NCBI GenBank assembly: GCA_036898215.1 | Contig: CM072552.1 | Span: forward strand, 37,644,056-37,708,055 | Direction of reading: 5' to 3' | Source of the DNA: Platycarya strobilacea | Lineage: Eukaryota; Streptophyta; Magnoliopsida; Fagales; Juglandaceae | Length of the DNA: 64,000 bases | Part shown: positions 24,488 to 35,155 of the stretch, piece after piece | Layout of the letters: each line of letters begins with the position of its first letter | Position numbering within the stretch: the first letter of the stretch is position 1 | Made by a program: the position numbers and the translations under genes | The notes under the pieces: generated by a model | Told to the model about the DNA's origin: nothing | Database searches by the model: none | What the model saw: only the letters and a program-made list of their open reading frames with translations

Positions 24488-25464
24488 TAAGATAGAAATG
24501 TCCAAATAGAAACTCTTTTATATATGCATGCGCTACCATTAACAACAAGTGGTAAGTGGCAAACACGTATATACGTTGATGTTGGGGACAAGTGGCCTTT
24601 GCCCCTAAAATCGCTCTCATCAGCTTCCGCATCCTCCTCCAAACACCTTTACTCTCATCCAATTAGTAGATTTTGGGTGTCACTTTATTTTTTTATTTTG
24701 TTTCTTCTATGTAGCTGTTCGGAAGTTGAATCAACCATGCTCCTAATTCTCCAGGATGACTAGTTCTTCCTCCACTTTTCAAGAACAGACGAAACTTTCT
24801 TTTATTGGGAGGTTATTTTTACAAAAATAATGATATTTGTAATTTTATTATTATATATATGTGCAAATTTTGCATAATTTATTTGAAAAAGTAAATAAAT
24901 CTAAGACCTACATAACTTTTTTTAATGGTGAATCCTATATATTCTTTTTTTAAAAATGCGTGAAATTTAAACATTCTAAAATTGTATCTAACACTATTAC
25001 TCTATTTTTATTCACCTATTATATCATAAATGCGTACAATATTTGCGAGATTGATAATCTTCAAATATTTCGATCTTGATGTGATTAGACGTAGAGTATA
25101 TTTGAAATTACGTTTTGAGGGTTAAAAAATATTTTTAAGTAGTTAAATACATTTTTAAAGAAAAAAATGATATATTTGATAACTTTATTAAAAATGTTTT
25201 AGTTGGTTAAAAAAATTAAAATCAATTTTTTTAAAAAATACTAAATTAGAATTTTTATTAAATAGTTCTTACGAATAATTATTTATTTTTAAAAAAATTA
25301 TCGTAACTAACTCTAAAAATACTTTAAACATATAGATCCTAAATAGTGAATATATTTTTAATAATAAAATTTATTAAATTAAACTTTAAATTATAAGTTT
25401 TAAATTAAAAATAATATTTTTTACTGTAATCCTAAAGATGCATTCAATATGCATGGCCTTCCTA

Positions 25465-25466
<2 letters not shown>

Positions 25467-25499
<33 letters not shown>
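25467..25499. repeat. (TA)n microsatellite
   Basis: About 16 TA units in AT-rich DNA. One of the longest of many such tracts in the 12-27 kb region. Confidence 0.9.
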
Positions 25500-25504
<5 letters not shown>

Positions 25505-27200
25505 GGAATCTTCTCACAATAAATAACATCTCAAGCAATTTTATTTATCCAACAACTGTCTTCACGATGATCAACTTCAATATCGAGACTCCGACCAATT
25601 ATTTGGGATTATTTTTTGAATCAATCTTATCATCTATATTATACATTCTAATTATTATTTTTAATTATTTAGATTCATAAATAAAATAAATTGAGATGAG
25701 TTTTTAAAATTAAATAAAATATTATTATTGAAATAATATTATTTTGATATTTAAAAATTTTAAATTATTTATTATTTTTATATAATAATAAAATTGAGAT
25801 AAATTAAAATTATTTTCAATTTCAAATAGGACTGATGTGATTGTTGAAACCTCAGTCTCTCTCGATGCATTTCCCCTTTATTTTCATCAACGAAATTATA
25901 TTCACCAGATACAAATAGTTTATTATTATTTTATTTATTAAAAGGAAGTACTACTACACACTGTCTAGCTGATCTTGTCTACACAATTCCAATCCAACTC
26001 AATCAACCAAATAGAAAAAGTTGTCATTCGAGAAATTTATAGTCAACATTTATGAGCTTTTTTGGGCCCTATGTTGTTTGGAAATGCTGGCAGATTAAAT
26101 AAAGTTCTTATGATAGTACATACAACAACAATAGATCAAATCTATCACCAATCAAACTATACACAAAAAGCAAACGGAATCATTACTTCTGTGCAAATTA
26201 AAGATCTCGTGCTATATAATTAGCCTAAAAGTCAAAGTACCTTTACGAGTAGCATTCTGTTTCCACATTTCAAGCATGTTCTCCTCAAATCAATATCAAA
26301 ATACATATTATTTTATTACTTTTATTTTAATTTTACTATTATTTAAAAATTTAGTTTATACATTTTGAATAAAATATTTTTAAATAATAATTATATATAT
26401 TGTTTTTTTTATCAAATTTTGCATCTTTTAAGTAAAATATGAGAGCCTATTCAAAATAGGGACCTTAAGCAATGGTCTAATTGACAACTCTTTTAAACCG
26501 GCCTAATTGGCTATTCTATTGAACTGGTCATGATACTTCTTTATTTTTTTTTAATTTGTTAGATATGTATAATTTCATAGTCACCCATGATCCAAATTGG
26601 TGGGAAAAACTTTTTTGTCATTAAGGTTAATTACACATTATTTTATCACAGTCACTCTCAAAAAAACAGTATTTGTTGTAGAATAATCAAAACACTAATT
26701 TCTATGAAGAAATGTAATACCTAGATTCAATTTCAGGTAGGCATATTCCTCTTTTATTTGGAGTTTTCCTATGCATGGTTACATGTACCATAATTGCAAA
26801 CCAATAAATCGTGTCATTTTTCAGCTAGAAAATAAAAAATCCACACCGATAAAGTGTATCTTGATGTTGAGGGGCGTCGACCTATGCCTATATATAGTGA
26901 TTTAGTCATGAACCATATGATTTCAAGATGAAGCTAATAACATTAAAAAAACAAACAACCATTTGGTTCAAATACACTATAATTGAGGATTCATAGTTTC
27001 ATGGTAGAAAGAAATCTTGGAACAGAGCCTGACAGAGAAGCTGGATGGGATGCTTCCCTTCTTAATAAAGGAATTTTTTAATGTGACCTTTTTCGATTAT
27101 TAATTTTAATAAATTATATATATATTTAAAAAAAAAAATAAGAAGACAAAGCATTTTGGACTTTTAAAATTTCAGTTTATTTAAATTATTTAATATTTTT

Positions 27201-27769
27201 TGTTAAGGCCATAAAAATCAGCCAAAGGGTCGATGTGAGAGAAATGATTATTTCCAACCCATCGGTGCGAGTTGGGCTACATTTGAAGTCGTTTAGGGCT
27301 CCCGGCGAGACCCCGGCGAGACTGCGCGTAGGCGATAACAGATGAAATAAAGAGAGATGGACACACAATTTTACGTGGTTCGGCGAATGCCTACGTCCAC
27401 GGGTATTTGGGGATGAGAATCCACTATAATGGAGATTTTTACAGTCTCTCATAGCTCACTGTACAAATAAATATAAATGACCATTTGGACAAATTCGCCT
27501 TGTGCTTTTTGGAGAAGTCTGGGAAGCCCAGGTTGAAGAAGAAGAAGAGAGTCCCCTGTTCCAGCCGGCCAGAGTCCTTTTATAGCCAAGTAAAATATCT
27601 GGGCAGATCTTTATCTTGCGTGTCACAGTCGACTTCTTTTCCCTTGCCGTCTTGCTTTTCTTCTCATCTACTCCCAATGTCCATAAGCTCACCTTTCAGT
27701 CCCATCAGCTGTCTTTTTGTCCCCTTTGTCATAAATTCTTGGCAAGTGTGATTAATTTCATCCCTTTCA
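27201..27769 (-). repeat. LTR (3' LTR in element orientation)
   Basis: 569 bp, TG...CA ends. I count ten differences from the partner at 30535-31103, all transitions, with no indel. It includes a minus-strand TATAAAA at 27578-27584. Confidence 0.93.
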
Positions 27770-28059
27770 GTACCCCGCAAATTCTTATCAAAGATACTTT
27801 GATGGGAATTTTGTAGTTTCGTATCCTGAATCCCGAGAAAATACTGATTGTGTAAAATGTAGCTGTGGAGTTAGGTTAAGGGGAGACCTTAGTAATCTTC
27901 GCGTGGGTGGATTTTTTGTAGGTTGTGGATGGCCATACAACCTCGCGAGCCTTTGAGCAGGATGTGGTTGATCTGACAACTTCCACGAGTTGTCGATGAG
28001 ATTTCGCTATGGTGAGGCACAAAGCCTATTCCGTCGCAGTATAAGACCCGTCTGGTGGT

Positions 28060-28535
28060 GTCACCGAGTGAGATCCGCGGGAGTGCATTGTCTAGGACTC
28101 CGCGGGAGGTGTCGTCGCGTGAGACCTGGCGGGAGTGCATCGCCTAGGACTACACGGGAAATGTCATAGCATGAGACCTGGCGGGAATGCATCGCCTAGG
28201 GCTCCGCGGGAAGTTTCATCGCGTGAGGCCTGGCGGGAGTGCATCGCCTAGGGCTCCGCGGGAAGCTACATCGCGTGAGGCCTGGCGGGAGTGCATCGCC
28301 TAGGCTCCGCGGGAGGCTACATCGCGTGAGGCCTGGCGGGAGTGCATCGCCTAGGGCTCCGCGGGAAGCTACATCGCGTGAGGCCTGGAGGGAGTGCATC
28401 GCCTAGGGCTCCGCGGGAAGCTACATCGCGTGAGGCCTGGCGGGAGTGCATCGCCTAGGGCTCCGCGGGAAGCTACATCGCGTGAGGCCTGGCGGGAGTG
28501 CATCGCCTAGGCTCCGTGGGAAGCTACTGTTACTT
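28060..28535. repeat. Tandem array A: ~9 copies of a 52-bp unit
   Basis: The unit runs from CCTAGGGCTCCGCGGG through GCTACATCGCGTGAGG to GCGGGAGTGCATCG. Inner copies are nearly identical, while the first three drift. Two copies are one base shorter (CCTAGGCTCC). It is GC-rich with many CpG sites. There are no unique spacers between units, so it is a minisatellite and not a CRISPR-like array. Confidence 0.95.
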
Positions 28536-28984
28536 CGCGTAGGTGGATAGACCGACCCCGCGGGATGCGATTGCGTGCTGACATCCCATGCTGCAGGTAA
28601 TAACTTCATTAGTACAAAGATAAATTCATGTAATGTAAGAGAGACAAACTGATGTGTTTTTGTCTATGGAAAAAGTTCTCGAGTGTCGAAGGTCGGGTGA
28701 TGAATTTCTGAACTTTGACTCTCGAGCGAGGAGCCGTGGACCCGTGAGATCCTAAGCATTGACTCCCGAATATTGTGTTCCGTGTGGCACAATGGGCGCG
28801 TTGTGAGTAAGTTATGTGACTGGATGAGGCGAGGGGCGTGTGAGCCTATCTGATGGTAATTTGAGTCGAAATCCGAGATAGTGTCTGTGATAGGCAGGTC
28901 CTCGAGCTCCCACGAAAAAATTCGAGTTCATTTAATTGTGCTCAAAGCGGATGGAGTGTAATGTGAGGAAGGAAAGTCCAAGAT

Positions 28985-30432
28985 GAGGGAATCTGGTCCG
29001 AGCTGAGAGAAATCCGGGTTGGGAAAAATCCGATAGCTGAGAAAAATCCGAGTTGGCTGAGAGAAATCTGAGCAGAGAAAAATCCGACCTAGCTGGGAAA
29101 AATCCGACCGAGCTAAGCGAGCTGAGAAAAATCCGACCAAGCTGAGCGAGCTGGGAGAAATCCGACCGAGTTGGGAGCTGACTGAGAAATCTGACCGACC
29201 TTGGAAAAATCCGACCGAGCTGGCAGAGAGAAATCCGAGTTTGGCTGAAACTGAGAAAAATCCGAGCAGACTGAGAAATCCGAGCTGGCTGAGAGAGCTG
29301 AGGAAAATCCGACCGAGCTAGTTGAGGAAAATCCGACCGAGCGTGCTGAGAAAAATCCGACCAAGCTGAGCGAGCTGGGAGAAATCCGGGCTAAGAAAAA
29401 TCCGACCGAGCTGGGAAAATCCGACCGAGCTGAGTGAGCTGAGAAAAATCCGAGCAGACTGAAAAATCCGAGCAGGCTGGGAAAATCCGACCGAGCTGGG
29501 AAAATCCGACCGAGCTGAGCGAGCTGAGAAAAATCCGACCGACCTGGGAAAAATCCAAGCTGAGAAAAATCCGACCGAGCTGGGAGCTGAGAGAAATCCG
29601 ACCGACCTGGCTGAGGAAAATCCGACCGAGCTGGGAAAAATCCGACCGAGCGAGCTGGGAAAAATCCGACCGAGCTGGGAGCTGGGAAAAATCCGAACTA
29701 AGAAAAATCCGACCGAGCTGAGTGAGCTGAGAAAAATCCGATCAGACTGAAAAATCCGAGCAGGCTGGGAAAATCCGACCGAGCTGAGCGAGCTGAGAAA
29801 AATCCGAGCAGACTGAAAAATCCGAGCAGGCTGGGAAAATCCGACCGAGCTGAGCGAGCTGAGAAAAATCCGAGCTGGCTGAGAAAAATCCGACCGAGCT
29901 GGGAGCTGGGAAAAATCCGAACTAAGAAAAATCCGACCGAGCTGAGTGAGCTGAGAAAAATCCGATCAGACTGAAAAATCCGAGCAGGCTGGGAAAATCC
30001 GACCGAGCTGAGCGAGCTGAGAAAAATCCGAGCAGACTGAAAAATCCGAGCAGGCTGGGAAAATCCGACCGAGCTGAGAAAAATCCGAGCTGGCTGAGAA
30101 AAATCCGACCGAGCTGGGAAAATCCGACCGAGCTGAGCGAGCTGAGAAAAATCCGACCGACCTGGGAAAAATCCAAGCTGAGAAAAATCCGACCGAGCTG
30201 GGAGCTGAGAGAAATCCGACCGACCTGGCTGAGGAAAATCCGACCGAGCTGAGCGAGCTGGGAAAAATCCGACCGAGCGAGCTGGGGAAAATCCGATCGA
30301 GTTGAGCGAGCTGGGAAAAATTCGACCGAGCTAGCTGGGGAAAATCCGACTGAGCTAGCTGGGGAAAATCCGACCGAGCTAGCTGGGAGAAATCCAGGCT
30401 GGTTGAGGAAAATCCGACCGAGACTCATTTGG
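28985..30432. repeat. Tandem array B: ~18-20-bp GAAAAATCCGACCGAGCTG minisatellite
   Basis: About 1.45 kb of variants of GAAAAATCCGACCGAGCTG, with spacer words such as AGCGAGCTGA, GGGAGCTGG and CAGACTGAAAAATCCGAG. Higher-order copies are visible: the block around GAACTAAGAAAAATCC at 29695 recurs 224 bp later, and the block with GACCTGGGAAAAATCCAAG recurs about 620 bp apart (near 29542 and 30161). Minus-strand reading gives Ser/Phe/Arg/Leu-rich peptide repeats. Confidence 0.95.
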
Positions 30433-30514
30433 AGAAAATTTTTGTTGAGTCGGTCGGTCGAATACACTTATCCAGTGGGTTAGAAAATTATTATTTTCTC
30501 ACTACTGATGATAG

Positions 30515-30533
30515 GATCCCACAGACGGCGCCA
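30515..30533 (-). promoter_or_regulatory. Primer-binding site of the LTR element
   Basis: On the minus strand, one base inside the right LTR, the sequence TGGCGCCGTCTGTGGGA is readable. Its complement ends GGCGCCA, i.e. a tRNA 3' end with CCA, as used to prime minus-strand DNA in Ty3/gypsy-type elements. This fixes the element's orientation. Confidence 0.8.
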
Positions 30534-30534
30534 C

Positions 30535-31103
30535 TGTTAAGGCCATAAAAATCAGCCAAAGGGTCGATGTGAGAGAAATGATTATTTCCAACCCACCGGT
30601 GCGAGTTGGGCTGCATTTGAAGTCGTTTAGGGCTCCCGGCGAGACCCCGGCGAGACTGCGCGTAGGCGATAACAGATGAAATAAAGAGAGATGGACACAC
30701 AATTTTACGTGGTTCGGCGAATGCCTACGTCCACGGGTATTTGGGGATGAGAATCCACTATAATGGGAATTTTTACAGTCTCTCATAGCTCACTGTACAG
30801 ATAAATATAAATGACCATTTGGACAAATTCGCCTTGTGCTTTTTGGAGAAGTCTGGGAAGCCCAGGTTGAAGAAGAAGAAGAGAGTCCCCTGTTCCAGCC
30901 GGCCAGAGTCCTTTTATAGCCAAGTAAAATATCTGGGCGGATCTTTATCTTGCGTGTCACAGTCGATTTCCTTTCCCTTGCCATCTTGCTTTTCTTCTCA
31001 TCTACTCCCAATGTCCATAAGCTCATCTTTCAGTCCCATCAGCTGTCTTTTTGTCCCCTTTGTCATAAATTCTTGGCAAGTGTGATTAATTTCATCCCTT
31101 TCA
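30535..31103 (-). repeat. LTR (5' LTR in element orientation)
   Basis: 569 bp, TG...CA ends, the partner of 27201-27769. On the minus strand CTATAAAAGGACTCTGG (TATAAAA at 30912-30918) is a good TATA box for transcription towards the left. Confidence 0.93.
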
Positions 31104-33419
31104 TTTTTCATGGTCATTTAAAGCACTTCAACATGCATTTCATGGTTTAAGATCAGTATTTATAAATTGGAATATTAAATATAATTACTTGCTAAGCATA
31201 ATATGAGATGATAATATTTAGGGGACAAAGAATTTTACTGAAAGTACAAGTAATTAGTATATATGTTTGTACTCTTATAATTCATAGGACACATACAGAA
31301 CACTGCAGCCTTTCCTTGCGTGTCATTCTATAAAGCTGGAACCAACTTGAGAGAAATGACTCATATATTTAACACAATTATTAGGGATGATAATATGGAT
31401 TACCATGTTGATATTCTCACTTATGACATCATAATTATTACTGATAATATTATTATTATGAAAAATGCTAGTTTGACACTTCAATTTGACATTATATATA
31501 TATATATATTTTATTTTTTTTATTTTACTTAATAATTAAAGAAGTGATTATTTGTATATTCATATATATTTTTTTCATATTTTAAAATGAGAATAAAAAA
31601 TAAAAAAAATAGAAAATAAAATTTAGTCTAAGTGTCAAATGGAGTGATCAATTTTAGTAGGCATTATTGTAGGACCACCCTATTATTATTATTAATGCTG
31701 CCTTCTAAAACTAGAACACTTACATGCATGGCGGAAACAAAAACGTCCCCACATTCCTCTGCTCAGTACGTACTCTTTTGAAGAAAATTTTGGGGGTCTA
31801 ATTGCTTTGCTTGTCCACATTGTTTGGTCACATTTTCGCAGTCGCCGTTCGGCCATTCTTATTACCAAATTTCACTGTAAGAAAATTAATTATTTATTTG
31901 CGACTAATTATTTATAGTGAAATGATTATTTTTAAATAAAATGAGTCTATTTTTATCATAAATAATTTTTTTTATCGTAAATAATTAGTCACAAATATAT
32001 ATAATTTTTTATAGTAAATTTGCATGTAGTACTACTTTCGTTGGGGAAGAAGAACTTCAAAACCTGCATTTTTTATTTCTTTTAAGAAATCTCATTCATG
32101 AGAGGTGAAAAAAAAGGGTTAGTTTCTTTAATATATGCATGAGAGAACACATGGGATATTGTACATGATTAGTTGGGTTCCAAGGTTTTGTTCTGAGATA
32201 TCAGAGTTGGACAAGAAATCATGTGGTAGGTAGTTCGTATCCTTTTGGAGTTATCGTAACACCAAAGTCGTACAAAGCTGCATGCTTCAATATTACAACT
32301 CGACATCTCATTAGTTGGATTCTGGGGGCTTTGTTCGTTTGCCTGCATTTCAATAATTAAGATTCGAAGAATTCCGGGCAATATATATATATATATATAT
32401 ACCTTTTTTGAGTTGTGTTGTCGAGTACCTAGCTACTATTATTGGTAATTACTTTAGATTTATTTAAGGATAAGAATTGCAACATTCAACAGATTCACAT
32501 GAAGCTGCTAATCAAGCTAAAAGCACAGAAATACTCACCAAAAGAGAACACTTTGCAGTGGTGCATCTCTGCTGACTTTGATGATCAGATCACATGTTGC
32601 TGAGATAATTGACTTGAATGTACATCAACTTAATTGTTTGCCTAATTCTTGACTTTACATTTCAACTTCCAAAGAATTTCAACGCTATCGAGGGTTTCAT
32701 CTAACTTTCTGCATTCCAATTTTTTCAAACTACTGGGTGTGTCCACAATAGTACCTCTCTATGGCCGCTCTGAGAGCCGGCCTATGTGGTGTAGTATGTG
32801 TACGATTATTCAATATTGAGTAGGAGTTGGTAGCTTAATCTTGAGCTGACGTGCAAGGGATCCAAGTCAGATGATATTGAGCTGTCAGATTATATGTTGA
32901 TGGCATTGAAATATCATGAGTTAGCAGATCAGCGTAAAAGTAGTAAGCGTTTGTGATATTTTTCCAATTTGAGTAGTTTTGAGTGTGTGTCAATATTTTA
33001 GCTATAACTTTGGTTACAGATATTGGAATCGTATATAAGACTCGAATTCGGATAACTCTTTTCGACGCGCACGTCGTGACCACCTAGCGACGCTCAGTGT
33101 GCGTTGTTTCGACCTCAAATTCTACTATTTTCCTTTTCATATGCCTATTTTTACTTATTTTTTGCCATTTTTTATAATATTTCATTTATCGTTTAGGAAG
33201 TGATTCTGAACTCAATTTATGTCATATTTTTGTTAGATTATTTCTTTTATTCTGTATTTAATTTTGCGTAATTATTGAGATTGTTCTAATTTTGGTAAAT
33301 TTTTGATATGGTCAAATTTTGATTATACAGTTTGGTTTGCGGACTGATTTTCAATATTGCTTAATTTGATAATATTTAGTTGAACATTAGATGCATTTTC
33401 TTTGAGTTTTGGACGAATT

Positions 33420-33619
33420 TTTTGTATTTTTTTTTGTAAATCATCCGTTAGAACTAACCTGCAGAATAATTATTATTCTGTCTAGCATCATCTGCATGCA
33501 TTTAAATCAAAATTGAATTTTTGTATTTTTTTTTTATAAATCATCCGTTAGAACTAACCTGCAGAATAATTATTATTTTGTCTAGCATCATCTGCATGCA
33601 TTTAAATCAAAATTGAATT
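33420..33619. repeat. Two tandem copies of a 100-bp unit
   Basis: The unit with TCATCCGTTAGAACTAACCT starts again exactly 100 bases later (33441 and 33541). The copies differ by a G/A and a C/T change only, so the duplication is recent. Both contain CTGCATGCATTTAAATC. Confidence 0.95.
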
Positions 33620-34263
33620 GCCATTTGATAACTAGGTAGGGAGGATGGAAAAGTGAGAAGGAAGTATGCAGGATAGAAGAGTTAGTTATTTTTTCCTCAT
33701 AGAAATACTTCGTATAGAGATTGAAAGATGGAATGATGGAAAATATATGAATTTTCTCTCTTGTTCAATAGGAAAGGAGAGAAAAAGAAAAGAAAATTAT
33801 CGAGTGTTAAAATTATCAGTGGATAATCAAAGCTGGGAATTCTCACACACAAACCCATTGGGTATGAATGTACAAGCCCATCGTAGCTGGAGTACTCGAA
33901 TGCCATTTTTTTTGGTGGGGTTTCTCAACTCTTTAATTGTTCCTCTCTAACCTTTAAATGTTCTAATATCTTCACCTTCAGGGGAAAAACCAAGGCCCAT
34001 TCGACTCAATGGGTAAGTTTCTGATTTCAAACTTTGATCCAATTGTTTAAAGGAAGCTATATATAAAAACACAAATCCCATCATTAAAAAAGTGATTATA
34101 TATATAACAAATCCCATTATTAAAAAAATTAAGCATCTGTATTATAACCTTCGCAATGTATTCTTTTTCCAAAAAAGAATAAAAAAGGTGGGTCATGCAA
34201 AAAGACCCATGCATCTGTATTACATTGATTCTGCTCCAGTGGCCGAGTTGGGGGCCCAAGAGA

Positions 34264-34286
34264 GGGGGGGGGGGGGGGGGGGGGGT
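34264..34286. repeat. Poly-G run (~23 G)
   Basis: A homopolymer of about 23 G followed by TGGTGGTTGTGGTGGGTGG. Such a tract can form G-quadruplexes, but its exact length is prone to sequencing error. Confidence 0.85.
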
Positions 34287-35155
34287 GGTGGTTGTGGTGG
34301 GTGGTTTCCTACGGGTCCCACCCCTATTCTAAATATATATATTTTTAATTTTGTAAGATAATATTAATTTTATTTTATGTTAACATCCTCTCTAAAAATT
34401 ATTTTGATCTCCCTCTATAAAATTAATCTAATTTAAATAAAATACATCTCATAAAATAAAATGATATATTAACATAATGACAAATTTTTATTATAGATAA
34501 AAATATAAATATACAAAAAAGTTAGATAATTTTTAATATATCTTTATTCTGATAACATATTCTTATCATAATATATATATTTTAATATATAAATTGTATT
34601 AAACCTATTTTATTTTTATTATAGATCTTAATATCAAATTATTTTATATCTCCCAAAAATGATATACAAATAAAATAAAAAATATTTTATATATTTTATT
34701 TTAATTTTATCTAGTCACCCCTAACACAAATTTCTAACTCCACCACTGTCTGCTCCTAAATTTCCTTGTAGAGGATCATGCATCACATGATTTAGGGTGT
34801 TAGAAAAGTAGCTGTTTTTTTTTTAATAAATATTTATTATTATTTTTTTATTATTATTTTTATTAAATTTCCCACTAATACCATACTAAATCTTAAAACT
34901 CACGGGTTCAAAATTGTCATGTATTTTCCCAGTTCCAAAGAATTCAGGTGTTGTGCATATGCTCTAGTGACTATATGCTCCTGCACCAAAATTGGCTTTC
35001 TGCCATTTATGCTCCCGTCTCTTTATACACTTGGAAGTATTCAAAGAGGAATCAATAAGAAATCATCATAGGACGTAGCAAATTGCAAAAGCATGATAAT
35101 CCAAAAGTGTTCACCGGCAAAAAAGGTGGTTCATTATCTCACTTAAACCGCAATT

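Larger units (their letters stand above)
12219..27200. other. 15-kb gene-free, AT-rich repeat stretch
   Basis: I find no exon series or recognisable protein in this interval on either strand. It holds many TA and GA microsatellites (for example 15659-15680, 16449-16470, 17790-17810, 17981-18003, 20498-20526, 21723-21744, 25467-25499), two MITEs (19431-20011, 24019-24487), a 186-bp tandem duplication (18134-18484), paired hairpins (13239-13299), AT-rich MITE-like segments, and several CACTA-like end fragments (CACTACAAAAAAA at 20103; TACTACAAGAAA at about 13873). The short open frames are scattered and low in complexity. Confidence 0.6.
27201..31103 (-). mobile_element. Complete non-autonomous LTR retrotransposon with internal minisatellites
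   Basis: Two 569-bp LTRs (27201-27769 and 30535-31103), each starting TGTTAAGGCC and ending CCCTTTCA, are about 98% identical. A 5-bp TTTTT duplication flanks the element (27196-27200 and 31104-31108). The minus strand is the sense strand: just inside the right LTR lies a tRNA-like primer-binding site, and the LTR TATA box reads on minus. The 2765-bp interior encodes no Gag, protease, RT or integrase that I can see. It is mostly two tandem-repeat arrays. It therefore needs proteins from a related autonomous element, like LARD/TRIM-type elements, and its high LTR identity means it moved recently. Confidence 0.93.
31104..35155. other. Gene-free stretch
   Basis: No exon series seen. It contains a CACTGTAAGAAAATTA...TTTATAGTA fragment (about 31874-32025) resembling CACTA-derived MITE ends, an exact-period 100-bp duplication at 33420-33619, a poly-G run at 34264-34286, and AT-rich DNA. 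The last bases (below 35156) include the INDH 3' UTR. Confidence 0.55.

Noticed and set aside
28060..28535. CRISPR-like regular array
   Set aside because: Units are contiguous 52-bp repeats with no unique spacers, in a plant nuclear context; it is a minisatellite.
29922..30467. 181-codon ORF as a firm gene
   Set aside because: It lies wholly in tandem repeats that lack stops in several frames; kept only as a finding.
27186..31026. Short open frames in the LTRs (88, 94 and 78 codons)
   Set aside because: They sit in both LTRs as non-coding repeats and match no known protein.
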